Assembly: GCA_027574665.1 (NCBI GenBank) | Contig: CM050652.1 | Span: 39,832,307 to 39,896,306 of the forward strand | Reading direction: 5' to 3' | Length of the DNA: 64,000 nt | Source of the DNA: Rhynochetos jubatus | Taxonomy: Eukaryota; Chordata; Aves; Eurypygiformes; Rhynochetidae | Shown here: positions 38,801-51,002 of the stretch, piece by piece | Layout: each line of letters opens with the position of its first letter | How positions within the stretch are numbered: position 1 is the stretch's first letter | Program-made: the position numbers and the translations under genes | Notes under the pieces: generated by a model | Seen by the model: only the letters and a program-made list of their open reading frames with translations | What the model was told of the DNA's origin: nothing | Databases searched by the model: none

Positions 38801-39219
38801 TGTTACACAGGGGGAGAAACTTAGCAGCTGGTACTGATTAACCATTAATTGTTAGAGGGGATGCTGGGATGGATTGGCTTATGGTCTCTCTATGGATTAA
38901 ATGCAGCTCACAGCAGAGTGAAGCATGGCTTAGAGAGAGTATTATAAAGGTGTTTTGGAGCAAACTCCCCAAACAAATAAACAAACAAAGGCTTTGAAGG
39001 TAAGTGGGATAAGGAAAGACAAGCATGTTAGTGGAAAGTGTTAATTTTAAACACTAAGACAAGGCAACTCGTCCTTTCTCAGGGAAGCTTTGGTTCCCAT
39101 CCTGTAATTTAGGCACCTCCTTAGGAGTTACTTTTTGCCCTGTTTAAAAAAACACAAGTAGTGTGTTAATCTGCACCTTAGAATGTTCCTGCCAACGTGA
39201 AGAGATCAGATTTGTTCAG
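29809..39219. other. Non-coding DNA, no gene seen
   Basis: AT-rich sequence with scattered open frames up to 135 codons (minus strand, 32612-33019). None shows a domain, signal or recognisable motif, and several overlap frames of similar length on the other strand. Besides the (ACAA)n repeat at 31735 it holds A14 at 34179-34192 and a short (TG)n at 38131-38142. No transposon is recognisable by eye. Confidence 0.6.
31735..31766. repeat. (ACAA)n microsatellite grading into poly(A)
   Basis: Five to six ACAA/CAAA units are followed by a run of ten or more A. Simple repeat; no retroposon is recognisable upstream. Confidence 0.9.
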
Positions 39220-39225
39220 TATTTA

Positions 39226-39239
39226 TGACGTACGTGTCA
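39226..39239. promoter_or_regulatory. bZIP-type motif, TGACGTACGTGTCA
   Basis: A TGACG half-site and a GTGTCA half-site flank the 8-bp palindrome ACGTACGT at 39228-39235, with two intact CpG in a CpG-poor flank. It lies about 150 bp left of the CpG island. The position is consistent with a proximal promoter element for transcription starting in or beyond the island, but binding is inferred from the motif only. Confidence 0.35.
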
Positions 39240-39379
39240 CAAAAAGGAGAGTTACCGGAATGAGTTTCTCCTCCTTAACTTCATTACAAGTCGTTGGTTC
39301 GTAACAGGGTTTCTTCCTCTCCAGCTTGCCTGTGAGCTCAGACTAGGAGCAGAAATTGAGGGAGTTTTCTGACCTTCTC
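39240..39379. other. Flank of the CpG island; possible minus-strand 5' splice site
   Basis: The minus strand has an open frame running from the island (start codon near 39521) through this flank. The sequence CCGGTAACT near 39255 could act as a splice donor for a minus-strand first exon. The 89-codon frame is arginine- and proline-rich, as expected from GC-rich DNA, and resembles nothing I know. Weak evidence. Confidence 0.15.
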
Positions 39380-39661
39380 TCCGTTTCTTCGGCCAGGAAA
39401 GCAGAGTGGCCGGCAAACGGATGCCGAGCGGAAGATGCGGTGCAGGCGCCCCGGCGGGGCTGCGCCAGGGCAGGAGCGGCACCTCCCCGGGCTGCCGCCC
39501 CGTAAAGCTGACCGGGAGCACGGCCTCGCATCCCGGGGAAAAATTCAGCCGAGTGCCAAGCCTAGGTTTACTGCCAAATCAGCACAAGGTGGCAGCAATT
39601 TAGCACGCTTCTGCCGAGCCTGGGGCAGGCTGTGACTTGGGAGCTCCAAACTCTCCTGCCG
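39380..39661. promoter_or_regulatory. Small CpG island, candidate promoter
   Basis: I count about 23 CpG dinucleotides here, 15 of them within 39421-39540, while neighbouring 60-base rows mostly hold none or one. The core (39385-39540) is strongly GC-rich and includes GCGCC, CCGGCGGGGC and CCCCGG-type strings that fit SP1-like binding. It is the only such island in the window. In birds, unmethylated islands usually mark promoters of genes or long non-coding RNAs. Frames are open on both strands, none recognisable. A TATA box follows 56 bp after the last CpG on the plus strand. A very young GC-rich repeat is an alternative. Confidence 0.6.
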
Positions 39662-39716
39662 ACTTTGAATGAAGGGAATCTAGAGGAGAGATGATCCTGG
39701 GGGAACACTAAGGAGC

Positions 39717-39724
39717 TATAAAAG
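39717..39724 (+). promoter_or_regulatory. TATA box (TATAAAAG)
   Basis: GCTATAAAAGC matches the consensus TATA element and sits on the plus strand just after the CpG island, which puts a possible start site near 39747-39755. No open frame of note follows, so the transcript, if any, would be non-coding or have a non-coding first exon. TATA-like strings are frequent in AT-rich DNA; the neighbouring island is what makes this one notable. Confidence 0.35.
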
Positions 39725-42700
39725 CACTGCCTCTAGCTTAATAGACCTTATACACTGTGGGGAGCATGTGGAGAGCTGACTACAAAGTGTGCTGAACTAC
39801 TGCATAAAAAGAGACCAAGAAAATCCTTGTCTTCGCATGCCAGCATTGCAGGCTCAGAGGAGAAAGTCGTCCTTTGCCACACACCGTTACGTGTGATTGC
39901 TGCTAGGTCTCTACTGTCCAGCTGGTGCTTCCCTGTGAAAAGTATGGTTACGCTGCCCTGGGATGCCGTGTCCCAGTGTGGTGAGACTGGCAGAAATTCA
40001 GTGATGGGCTGGTTGTGGCTGTACTCTGAGCAAGGTGGTATAGAGTGGTGCTCTTCTGGAGATTCCCTGTTGTGTAGGGCGAACCCTTAGAGTCCCAGCT
40101 ATCCACAGGAAGGGACTGGTCAAGTGCAATGGCATACTTACAGGGAATATCTTCTATTGGTTGAAAAACATTAAAAATATGGTAAATCCAGCATCTTGCC
40201 TGATAGCCTTTACCAGTAGTTAAAGCCTTGTCATTATTAAAAATCATGCATGAGCTTTTCTAATTACAAATAGTTCCAGCCACTGAGTCTTACTCTATGT
40301 TTCACTACTGGATTGAAAAGCTCTTTATGATGGAGTATAAGTACGTTCATGAGGGTGAAGTTATTAATTCTTTTTTAATTAAAGGAAACTGGCTGAACGC
40401 TTTAAATCTGTCAGAAAAGAAGGCACTTTATTTCTGTGCTTTTAGTTATTTTACAGCTATTTTCTGTGTGCTTTCCAGTTTCTCAACATGTTGTTAGGTC
40501 GGTGGCCACCCAGAGTGAATGCCTTGTTCTGTTATTGATCTCAGCAGCACCACACAGAGGTAAAATGTCACCTCCCTGCTGCTCCTCATTAATCCCAGCT
40601 TTGTACAGTCAAAGAACTCTGCCCCAATAGCCCCCGATGCAGACATCTCACACTTCAGCACAACTTAACAACACTAAATTGAGTGTCTGTTTCTTCATGA
40701 GACAGGTAGAATTTCTTTTTCTAGGCTGCCGTATTTTTATTCATTACTCTGGCAGCATAGAAAGACTATGTTTACTGAGGGGAGCTCTTCATGTGGAGAT
40801 TTTGATAATCCTGCAGGATTTGAAAGGAAAACAATGTGAGAAATAAAACTAGCTTTAAAACTCTCAATATTTTTGGTATGAAGTAAGGCTTCCATAGTAA
40901 CAATAATAGCTGTCTTTGTTTTCTCTTTAGCAACAAAGATCTTTTAAGGACAAGTCTAGCACTTTTGATTCTTTTGTGCCATAATAGAGATAACTTTTTT
41001 AATGTACAGAGAAGTCACAGTAGTCCATATGCTCCTATCAATTCCAGTTCTTTTTCCCTTGGGTACAACAAACAAACACAGAAGGGAATGAGAGATCTGC
41101 ATATTTAGGAAAGTGTCAGCTCTGCTTCTGACCTTTTTTTGCAGTTTCTGTACCTGAGGAACACTCAACCAGTTTCTGTCTGTTACTCTGAGACCTGACA
41201 AAAATGTGCAAGCCTCAGGCTGAGCAGGACACCTCACATCTACCTCACTTGCAAGCTTATAGTGGTGCTATAAAGGGGTCAGGTATGTTAAATATCTTCT
41301 CTAACCCTGAGTCTCAGTTTAAGCAGAATGAAAAAAGTAGAAGAATAATCAACAAGATGAGTGAGTCACAAGGAGGAAGGGCAGAGGGATCAAAAGCCTC
41401 CTATGCCAGACTTCAGGATCTAACTAGAAATGACAGTGAGTGACCTAATCCCTCTCTCTGGACTCACCTACTTTGTGCTATTTGGATCTGGTGGTGATAC
41501 GAAAAGTTTTCTGGTGGATTTAGGATTCAAACCATTAGTGAGAACAATATAAGAACTATAATCTCACATCAGTCATCACGTCTGAATTTTGGGGCGTGAG
41601 TGTCCCAATAGCAGTAGCAGACTTATTCTGTGAGTACTAACAAGCCAAACTACAGTAGTAAAGATAATAGCTTAACAGTTTCTTCCCATTCTTAGTTCAC
41701 CACAGTTGATCTGAACCAGGAGCACTGCATCACAATGTTGTTAAACACCCCATTCAGAGTAATACATCACCTTCAGTTTGGCTGAGGTTTTTGCATCTTA
41801 TATATAGAGTTTACTTGACCCATGATTCTTCCAGAGATCTTTTGGTACACATTTATGGAAAATGGAACAGCCAAATTTCTCAAGATCAGATCAGAAGTTT
41901 CCTGAGAAAGTCAACAATTACTTCATAAGCTATTCCTTGGCTAGTTTCCCACTGTTGATTTATACTGTCACTCCCAGCTAGTCAATAGAAAGGCTGGAAC
42001 ATTTCTAGATGTATTTTCCCCCTGAGGAAGACATCTGTAATTGAAATCTGTATTACAGTTGATTAGATGCCTCAGCAAATGCAAGACTCCCATACCATGT
42101 CTAGTAAGAAACGATCTGTTCTGAAAGAAATTATCTGTCTTAAAGGTGTTACATTCAAAAGAGTAAAAGAGACCTGGAAGAAGAAAGTAAAGTGACCTCT
42201 TCAAGATCATACAGGAAGCCCGTGATAGAGCTAGGACTATGCTACGCATCTCAGGTGTTCTGCAATTTTTCCACATTTCATTGTTCTTGGAGAGCTGTTC
42301 AAGCTTGAGAAACTCTGTCCTGTTGTGATACCCAGATCTGTGGCAGTAATAGACCTAGAAGTGCTGAGCTCCATGATGTCCTGGTGACCAAAGCAGCAGG
42401 AAAAGAACAACCAGAAGAAAAAGAAGCTATGGCTGTTATATCCATGTTTTTGCTTCATATCTTCTCCAGATTTTTTTCTTATTTCACACAAAGATCTTTT
42501 ATCTGTAAGAAAAAAGATCCTGATTTTCTGACATAATCAGATAAAGTACCAATTTATAATACCACTTAACTGTACTCTTGGTTTTTATCCATCTGTCTTG
42601 TAGATCTGATTGTGAGATGTGTGTATCTGGGACTGTCTCATTCCACGTATGTAGGGCACATTGCACAGCTGAGACATGGGCTCTAGCACTGTTCTAGCAC

Positions 42701-42904
42701 AACAATGGCATGCAAGAAAAAAAAATTGTTCTCTTGAAATATTCTGCTCTATTTTGCTGGTCAGCTTTAGGCATTCAGAACATGACTTCCGTGCCTGCAT
42801 CTTGAGAGAATCAAATGCAGTACCTCAAAAATCTCAATCTTTAGCCAGAATAGCTAACACCACACTGTCCCAGGTGGCCTGTACTTTCATGTTAAGAGAT
42901 TTTG

Positions 42905-42936
42905 TAAGTAGGTGCTTTCATAAGTAGGTGCTTTCA
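42905..42936 (+). repeat. Perfect 16-bp tandem duplication
   Basis: TAAGTAGGTGCTTTCA occurs twice back to back, at 42905-42920 and 42921-42936. It looks like a recent slippage or duplication event, probably length-variable. Confidence 0.9.
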
Positions 42937-43408
42937 TATGTAGTCTCCAACATGCTGGATAAACAACCTGAATTTCTCTATCCAAGATAATCATTGAGAG
43001 TGGATGAAAATGCCCGAGCATCAGTGGCATAGCACATTAGTATGTGAGTCAAGCGATCAGCTCCTGAACATGGTTGATGGCTATGATGAATTCTAGCTGG
43101 AAGGAGGTATTCTTCCTGCAGTCACAGTAATTGCCTGTGTCTCTCAGAAGGTGGGGGGTTAGGGTACAATCCTTTTTTTTTTAAATAGCTTGTGGTGTGA
43201 TATTCCTGAATAAAATTGTTAATAATCCCAAGTAGTTTTGTCATATACCCTGAAGCTAAACATGGTTTTTAAAACTTGCCTGTGTAAACATTTGGGCAGT
43301 TTACAATGCAGCTCTTACAATAAGACCCTGAATACCTCGCCTAAGGTCATGAACACTGAAAGGCGACACATCGCTGAACAGTTGAGCTGTAAAAAAGTAT
43401 TTTTGAAG

Positions 43409-43437
43409 ATATTGCCTGTAAGGCAATATACAGGCAA
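43409..43437. repeat. Two overlapping inverted repeats
   Basis: ATATTGCCT (43409-43417) pairs with AGGCAATAT (43421-43429) across a 3-base spacer. TTGCCTGTA (43412-43420) pairs with TACAGGCAA (43429-43437) across an 8-base spacer. The two 9-bp stems share bases, so only one can form at a time. No known regulatory RNA is implied. Confidence 0.7.
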
Positions 43438-45724
43438 AATACAGAAACATTGCAGCTTTTCAGCAGGGCTAGCTTAGTAGTGCATTCCTGCAGTTCTGCT
43501 TGCTTCTGTACACTGTTTACCTCATTCAGAGCTAGCTGTGCATGACATAGCAATGAAGGAATAACCTTAATATATGTTTGTTTCCATTCTACATCTGTAA
43601 AATGGGCTACCTGGGCTTCCTAGCCTTGTGCAGATAGCAGACTGACAATAGTGGAGGACAGATTTTGAAGAGAGAATGCTGTCTGACCTGATGACAATGA
43701 AAGCCCTACATATACCTTGGCAGGGAATTAAATTGGTGCACAGTAAAATTCTCCTCTCTCTGGAGAGCTAACATGCTTAGAAATGTTCGTGGTCACTGCT
43801 CTCCTTGAAAGAACGTGGAAAACTCATGTGATAGAGAAGCTGACTCCCTTCCAGGTTCTGCACAGCTATTAATTCTTTACATACTACCTAATTTTAGCAC
43901 AATTAAGTAAGCCTGGGAGTTTATTCAAACCTTGTGAAGTTTAAGAAATATCAGGTGCATCAGCAGTGTGGGTTTAAAAGCACGTTTGAACACTGATTAA
44001 CATATTCCTATAATGATACAATCATAAAAATGGGTCTGAAGAGGAGATAAAGTCCTTTACAAAGACCTCTCCCTTATTCACAAGAGTGCAGACAGAGGAA
44101 ATGTGAGGCGCAGAAGATGAGTATCAGTGAAAGCAAGTTTAATTGGCAATGGCAAGCGCTGTTGTGTACCAATGTAATATTTTGGCCTTCTCCCAGCACT
44201 GAAAATGAAAATAGAAAACAGAAAAAGAAAGTGGAAAAAAATGTCCACAGCTTTCCCAGTCTTGTTTTCCAGGACAAATGCCCTGACATAAATATGAAGA
44301 TGAGCTTCATGTATATCAAAGACTATTGCCCTTTTTGGAAAAGTTTTCTCATTCCATACAAGGACAAGAATATATTATCTGATGAGCCTTCCTAGTACCC
44401 ACTAGTCCCCTGATTCTCTGTCAAGAATATGCCCATTTGTCCAGCTGTGAATGGGGTGGTTGGATTTGTCCCAGTGATGAACGGGTTAACTGATAGTGAC
44501 CTTTTTTTCCCTCACTAAATATACAAAGCAGTCCACATAAAAAAATATATAACTGGGCACATTTACTTCCAGTGAATTCTTTATCTTCCAGATAAAGGAA
44601 ATCACAGACTCTAGTGATGGGCTGAGACATATATTCCCCCATGGTCTCTTTTACCTACCTAGATAAACCAACCTTTCTAGCCTACAGTTTTCTATTGTAA
44701 CTCATCAGCTCATGCAAATGGAGATGCCAGTCCTGCTTTGTGATAGCCAATATGTCCCTAATGGGGCAGTAGGAGAAAGCCCACACCAAGGAGATCTTTC
44801 GACTAACTTCAGTGCCTGAATCTAATACACATGCCCTAGGAGAAGAAGGAAGAGAAGACACTAGATAATCACTTGGCAGTTCAAGTATCATCACATCGCA
44901 CTCAAAATCACCAGCTATCCCGCACCAGCTTTTTCCACACTCATCACATTTTTCTAATGCTTTCTGTTTTCATTACAAAACTGGTAGCACAAAAATGGCA
45001 ATCCCTGATATTTGCCTATGTTAAAGCCAAACTAACCCACCCAGATTATTTATGCAGTTTACTAACATTCCTGTGAGTAATTGCTCTGCTTTCTCCAAGA
45101 TCAGGTAGGAACTGATAATTGAAAAGCAGTAACTTTTTATGTATCCTTGCCACAAAGAACACATACACTAATAATGCAGGATTTTGTTTGGTTTGGGGGG
45201 GGTTGTGGCGGGTTAGTGCTCCTTCATACATCAATTTTCCTAATCAAAGTGCAGCGTTCATTAAACACTGCAGAATTTGCTTAGTGAAAAAGATACAGCA
45301 TTTTGGAGAGCTCCATCACAAAAACATTTTTGATCTTCCCTTTCATCATAAACAGCTTGAATGCAGCAGGAAACCTGCGGCACTCTGTCTCTTGTTTAAA
45401 AATGTATGAGTAGTGTGATTAATGGTTTCATCTACCAGATGAATCGAAAAGACGATTTTCCTGGGATTGTACCAAGTGCAGATCACTGAAATGCTTCAGA
45501 AGAGGACTGTGTTGCTCCACATATATTTTCTTAATTAAAAGATCACTGCAATCACTGACATTAAAGAAAATGATGTTGAGTTCCTGTTTTGTTTCAGAGG
45601 ATGGATAGATGGGTTTCACTCCTGCTGTCTCACAGTTTCAGATTTTCCCAGAGCTTTCTAATGGCTCCAGTGGGCATTCCTAAATTGTCCCTTTGAGGCA
45701 TTTCTCGAGATCAGCTTTTTTTTT

Positions 45725-46190
45725 TAACAGACAACAAATCTGGAAACAAGTCCCTGTTGGGGGATCCCAGGGCACCATCTGGAAGAGAAGGGTTCCTGAG
45801 TGCCCAAGTGTTTAATGGGGTGTTTATATATCACTAGACATATCTGGACCAGTCGTGGGCTCCCAAGACCCTCCTGGGGCTGCCTGCAGCAACTCTGTGA
45901 GTCCCAGCCTGGGTAAAGGGTTGGTGAATGCAGGAACAAGCTGTGCTCTTAGCTGTGCCTGACACCATTTCATAGAGGTAGTGCTGGCAGAGGTAAGACT
46001 TGTCCACCTGTTCCAGTACATGACTTAGTGAGAGTCACCTCCAATTGGGCTGGATTCATTACTTTCCTCATGTCTGAGCAGAGACTGCAGATTTGGCAAT
46101 GACCCGTGCCCAGGCTTATCCTGGCCAGTCTGAAGGATGCTCATTTATATGGCAGCAACTGATAGGAATCTTTAAGAAATCAACAGGTAC
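45725..46190. other. GC-elevated block, possible old LTR or other repeat
   Basis: Composition rises against the flanks, with many CA/TG dinucleotides where CpG may once have been (for example GGACCAGTCGTGGGCTCCCA near 45850). The style resembles decayed avian LTR sequence, such as a CCTCCTGGGGCTGCCTGC segment and an AGCCTGGGTAAAGG segment. I cannot define ends, terminal TG/CA or a target duplication, and no retroviral protein is encoded. Orientation is unknown. Confidence 0.3.
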
Positions 46191-47201
46191 CTGGAGCAAA
46201 GGACAAGCTTTGGATTATGTAAGACAAGGCAAAGGTGCTCTGTAACCAACATATGAGCTGCTGAAAAATGTGAGGCTCTGGCTCAGAGTGAATATGCAAT
46301 GCTGACCAAATCTATCACAAGTCAACAAAATGTTTTCCTTAAATTTTGCTAGGTTCTAACCTAAGTGACAGCTACAAAACAAAAACAACTGGGAACATCT
46401 AAATACTACAGGAGGAAAACTAGTCACTACAAAAATGCAGTGATGAAGGCCAGGCTCTGTAATTAATTTATTAATTACCTTTTTTCCTAATCAAAAGTGT
46501 AATAGATATGTTGTACTGTAAATACATTTTATATCATTCCTGTCCTAAAGAATACCCAATATAATTATAATCCTGATTAGATCATGAAAGTAGATCATCT
46601 TGGTATATTTGAAAAAAAAAAGAAAAAAATCTTTGTCCATATTGTACTCATAGCTCTACTTCATCTTATTCCTGGAGAAAGAAAGCTTTTGTAAATAGCA
46701 GAGTTGAGTAGCTATGCAAAACGAGCAGGGAATTCTCAGAGAATCCAAAAGCTAAAATTGTTAACTCAAATATTCTGAGTACAAATATTAACTATAATTC
46801 TCCAGTGAATTCTCTGATTTTGTTAGCTGCAGAAAACAGATGTATGAACAGATACAGTATCCAGATAATTCTTTTATTAGGGTGTAGAAAATATTTTACT
46901 TTTTATTTCAGGTTTTCTTCTGTCTCATTACCAAAACTTCTGCTCCATAAGAACCATATTTAACATCCCCAAATCCAATTTGCTTTTTCCCAAGTTCAAT
47001 ACCATAATACGTATTTTGCATAGAATTTAGCTAATTTGCTAACAATTAATCAACTTGACTTAAAAATCAGAACCACTTGGCAAGTCTGGCTGTGATATAT
47101 TTGTGTGAAGGCCTTTCAAATATGCAAATATGTAAATCGCTGAAATAGAGTCTTAGAAAATTTAACACGTTTCTCAAGCATTTTATTTCTCTTTGCTACA
47201 T

Positions 47202-47220
47202 ACACACACAAACACACACA
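47202..47220. repeat. (CA)n microsatellite, interrupted
   Basis: Two short ACACACACA blocks are separated by one extra A. Simple repeat. Confidence 0.85.
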
Positions 47221-48066
47221 TTATGCACATTCTTATTCTTCCTCTTTACAACTCCCTTTTGTATGTCCTGTTCTTCCCTTCTTTCATGATTACTAGTGAT
47301 CTCACTGAAATGAATGTCTATCATTGTGTATATCAGTCAACACGCTACCTGACATCATTGATATCCACAGCATTCTGTTGGAAAGCAGAAACCTTCACAA
47401 CAGTACTTTAAAACAAAATTTGTCACATTTTTGTCAATTACACATATGAGGAACTGTGCAGCTGGATGGTCCCATCAGCAAATTGGAGATTGTGTCATAA
47501 ATCACTGTCTGCCTCTAGGTTTCTCTTACACTCATCACATGTGGATGCAGTGCATATTTCCTGGTTATCAGCCAACAGGTAGAAAAAGATTGCCTGGGAT
47601 AACAGATTACCTCAGTACCAGACCCCCCGCCCAAGGGACAGGATGGGTGTATTGGAAGTTTTAACTTTAGCCAATTGCTCATGGGTTGATAAGATACTAG
47701 TGCCCTTCACAGGCAGCCAGAGCCTCTCAGGTTTCCTTTAGTAAAAATAAAGGATTCAGTTTGTTGTCTTTAACAAATATATCCTCCTGTGCACTGAGCT
47801 ATGTGGCAGGGTCTGCTGTTCAGGAAGAGACAGAACTTAGATATATAATTTATGAAGCACTTTTGGCACAGAGATTATAAATATTTAGTGTTTTGGGTGC
47901 ACACTGTATGTTATGTGACCTGAATCCACATGAGGCAAAGCAGCCCAGGCTTTGGACTTCAGGAGCTGAAAGTCTCAGTGCCTTCTAGGCTGAACTACTG
48001 TCAGAAAGACTTAATGCCAGATACATCCCTTTCTCAAGCTGACTCCCTAACATATTAAGCGTTGAA

Positions 48067-48087
48067 TTATTTATTTATTTATTTATT
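48067..48087. repeat. (TTAT)n microsatellite
   Basis: About five TTAT/TTTA units. Simple repeat. Confidence 0.85.
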
Positions 48088-48256
48088 AAGCACATTGAGA
48101 CCCAGGAATGAGAAGATTCACTATCCAGTAGATAATATCCCTATGAGATAAAGAATACAAGATTGCAAAGTACTTTTATGCGCTATTTATTTATATATAC
48201 TCTGCAGAGCTGAATCTGATAGAGTTAATTACTGCACTCTCCTCTGTGACAGCTTC

Positions 48257-48290
48257 CTCATCCGTATCTTGCCGGTCTGATGCGGATGAG
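48257..48290. repeat. CpG-containing inverted repeat
   Basis: CTCATCCG (48257-48264) pairs with CGGATGAG (48283-48290) around an 18-base loop that itself contains GCCGG. Three CpG in 34 bp stand out in CpG-poor surroundings. It lies inside a 121-codon plus-strand open frame (48246-48611) that I cannot identify. Confidence 0.6.
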
Positions 48291-51002
48291 CTCAGAAATC
48301 CAACCAATGACCTGAAACACCCTGATGAACAAGCTGCTAGTGTTAAAATATGGAAATGTGTTCCAGCACACATTCAGGCCATTGCAACAAACAGGACAGT
48401 GGCCACTGCTGCAGGAGAAAGGGCTGGAAACCAGCTTTCCAAAAGATGCAATGCTTTGAAATCACACATTTATACTGCCAGTTCAAACACCTTGAGGAGC
48501 ATCACAGGCTGCAGCAGGAATGAATGCTCTGGTAGGTATCAGGGTACCAAAAGCACCCTGTGTCTTCCTTCCCCTCATCAGCATGTGGCAAAGCAGAGAG
48601 AGGGCAGCTGATTCTTTGTAATGGTGATGCTTTCAGATGACCAGCTGATGTAGAAGAAAAGCAAGCATAACACAGGGGATCCAATGGAAGAGCGATCAAA
48701 GCTGTCCAGGGCTTTGATCATCTTCCTGCTGCTAACCTTCAGAGTATCAGTTTGAACCTTTCCCACTCCCACCTTCCCAAAAGGCCTCAGCAAATGCATT
48801 AGTTACAATTTTATGTAACTCACAGGAGGATCATGCAAGTTCTATACATGCATGAATTTTATATATCCTGATAGGTCTGTAAATAACTTATCTTTCCCAG
48901 TGGAAAAGCATGGCATCTGGTAACAATGTTAAGTAAAATATAAACCATTTGTTGACAAAATACAATCACATACTATGCAGCATTTCACACTCTGAAGGGA
49001 ATTCAGTCTTCAGAAGAAAGTCACTGGTGACTTTCAAAACTGGGAATGCCAAGGCTGTGCTGCTGTTTTTTAAACATAAAGCAGGTGTAACACTGCATTC
49101 ATAATTCACACTCCCACTGCAGCAGCCCTAGCAAAACAACAGAATCCTCCTTTCACCATCAGCACAAGTGAAGGGTGATGTTTGACAACTTGTTTGGCAA
49201 TCGTTTGGATGGTGGGACTGCTCAAAACTAGTGAAAGGCCTGAGTCATTTATTTCTGTGCTTTTCAAATTTGTTTCTTTTTCAAAGGCAACAGAAGCAAT
49301 AAAACACAAACTACTTTACTGTAAATAAATTATTCCTTGTGGTACTTTGCTGAAACATTCTTTTCAAAAAATCTTTGCCACCCCCAGGAAATATTGTGCT
49401 GGCTCCCCTGTGCCAACAAGGCAGATGTCTCATGAAGGACATTAGGACTAAAATTTCAGTGCAGCAGTTCATTTACATATCAGTCCCTGAAATATTAATA
49501 TGGGAGCTTTTCTGCTGAATTGCTCCCCAAGGGCACTGTGGAAACTTGTACATTAAGACCAACTTTTCTGTCACAGCGAGGTGTTGTAGTCATGATGGTT
49601 TTCTGTAATGTAGTCATTTGTTTCCCTCTTAAACAGGGGTATCAACCAAGTGTATTGATCAGCAGTACTATAAGTTGAGGACAGAAATACTTCTGATTTC
49701 TTCTATAAATGTTCTTCCTAAAATATCACCTGTAGATATTGTCTCACATGCTGGAAACCACAATTCACTTCTTACCAACATAAGGGAGGACTCAAGGCAA
49801 AGGCTCAGCCTTGAGGAGGATCCTAGTGGTAGAAAATAATAATGACCTGATGGAAGCTTTTCAGATTATTTCAACTACTTTTTCTGCAAGTCATCCTTGC
49901 ATTCTTCTTGGACATTTAGTTTTGAAGGCCATGGTCAATTGCTTTTTTAGATTCTGATTAATTTCCAATGAAAATTAAGCTGAAGTCTTGTTTTCAGACA
50001 ATTGTTTTAGGGTTCATTAAATATTGAAATTGGAATGCATAATCTTCATTTTACACATAGTACCAGTTTGTTAAAAATCCCAAGGTCCTTTCCCTTGCAT
50101 AGGAACTTAAGGGTTTTTTAACATTTAAAATTACTCTGAGATAATGTCAAAAAATAGTACTTTATGATATAAAAATGCCACTTTAAGTAACTGAAATGTG
50201 AAATATTCATATACTTCATTTGTAAAAAAAAAATTATTTAAAGATTTTTTTTAATTGAAATTTAAGGTTTGATAATCTCATCATATAACAATATATGTAT
50301 TTCATTCATGTGACTATTCTAATAATAATACAAAACAGGAGGAAACAACATATAGTGAAGGACAGAGAAGTATTACTACACATTTGGTTCATAAATGCAT
50401 TTGAAATATGAAAAGAAAAGTTGACAAAATCACTAGAATGACGCCAGTATAAAAAATGTTATATACTTATTTGAAAAAAACTGGGGTCTACAGCGCCAAT
50501 TCGTACTGATATTGTATAGTTTTGATAACCTAAATAATAACACTTTAAATGTTTGCAGGCATCTAGTCCTGGACGGGAGCTTACGGGACCTTACTTTCCA
50601 TGTATATTGCCCCCGTGATCCTAAATGGATTTGCTTCAATTTGCGAATTAAAACCAACCTGCCCCCATGATGAATCCAAATCAAGCTGTGTATTGATGGG
50701 CACTTCTCGTTTGTTCCTCCTTAGTTTTCTCCTCTGGCTGTTACCTCTAAATGTACTGGAGAACATTTGGAGCACTTAGTGTTTCTTTGCTGCAGCAACC
50801 ACACCAGCAAAAGGAATAGCAGAAATGTGTCTTCACCATCAGGAGCAGAATCATAGGAAAAAAAAAAAAAGCAAAGATTACAAGACTTTGCCTCATCTTT
50901 CCCCAGATGTTTCTTTGCTCAGAAAATATAATAATTGTCAACTTTCCATGATCCAGTAATAGGAAGCTTTTCCAAACATGTGTCTGTTGTGGTTATTTTA
51001 AT

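Larger units (their letters stand above)
39756..51002. other. Non-coding DNA, no gene seen
   Basis: AT-rich and CpG-poor, with open frames up to 121 codons that lack recognisable motifs. It contains a 16-bp duplication, two hairpins, two microsatellites and a possible old repeat at 45.7-46.2 kb, listed separately. Homeodomain-like TAAT clusters occur around 46460-46580 but are expected from base composition. A13 lies at 50858-50870. Confidence 0.6.

Noticed and set aside
46440..46640. Cluster of TAAT homeodomain-type motifs as an enhancer
   Set aside because: Motif density matches the local AT content; without conservation data it cannot be separated from background.
47430..47830. Possible retroviral LTR with AATAAA near 47745
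   Set aside because: No terminal TG/CA pair, primer-binding site or target duplication could be identified; AATAAA is frequent in AT-rich DNA.
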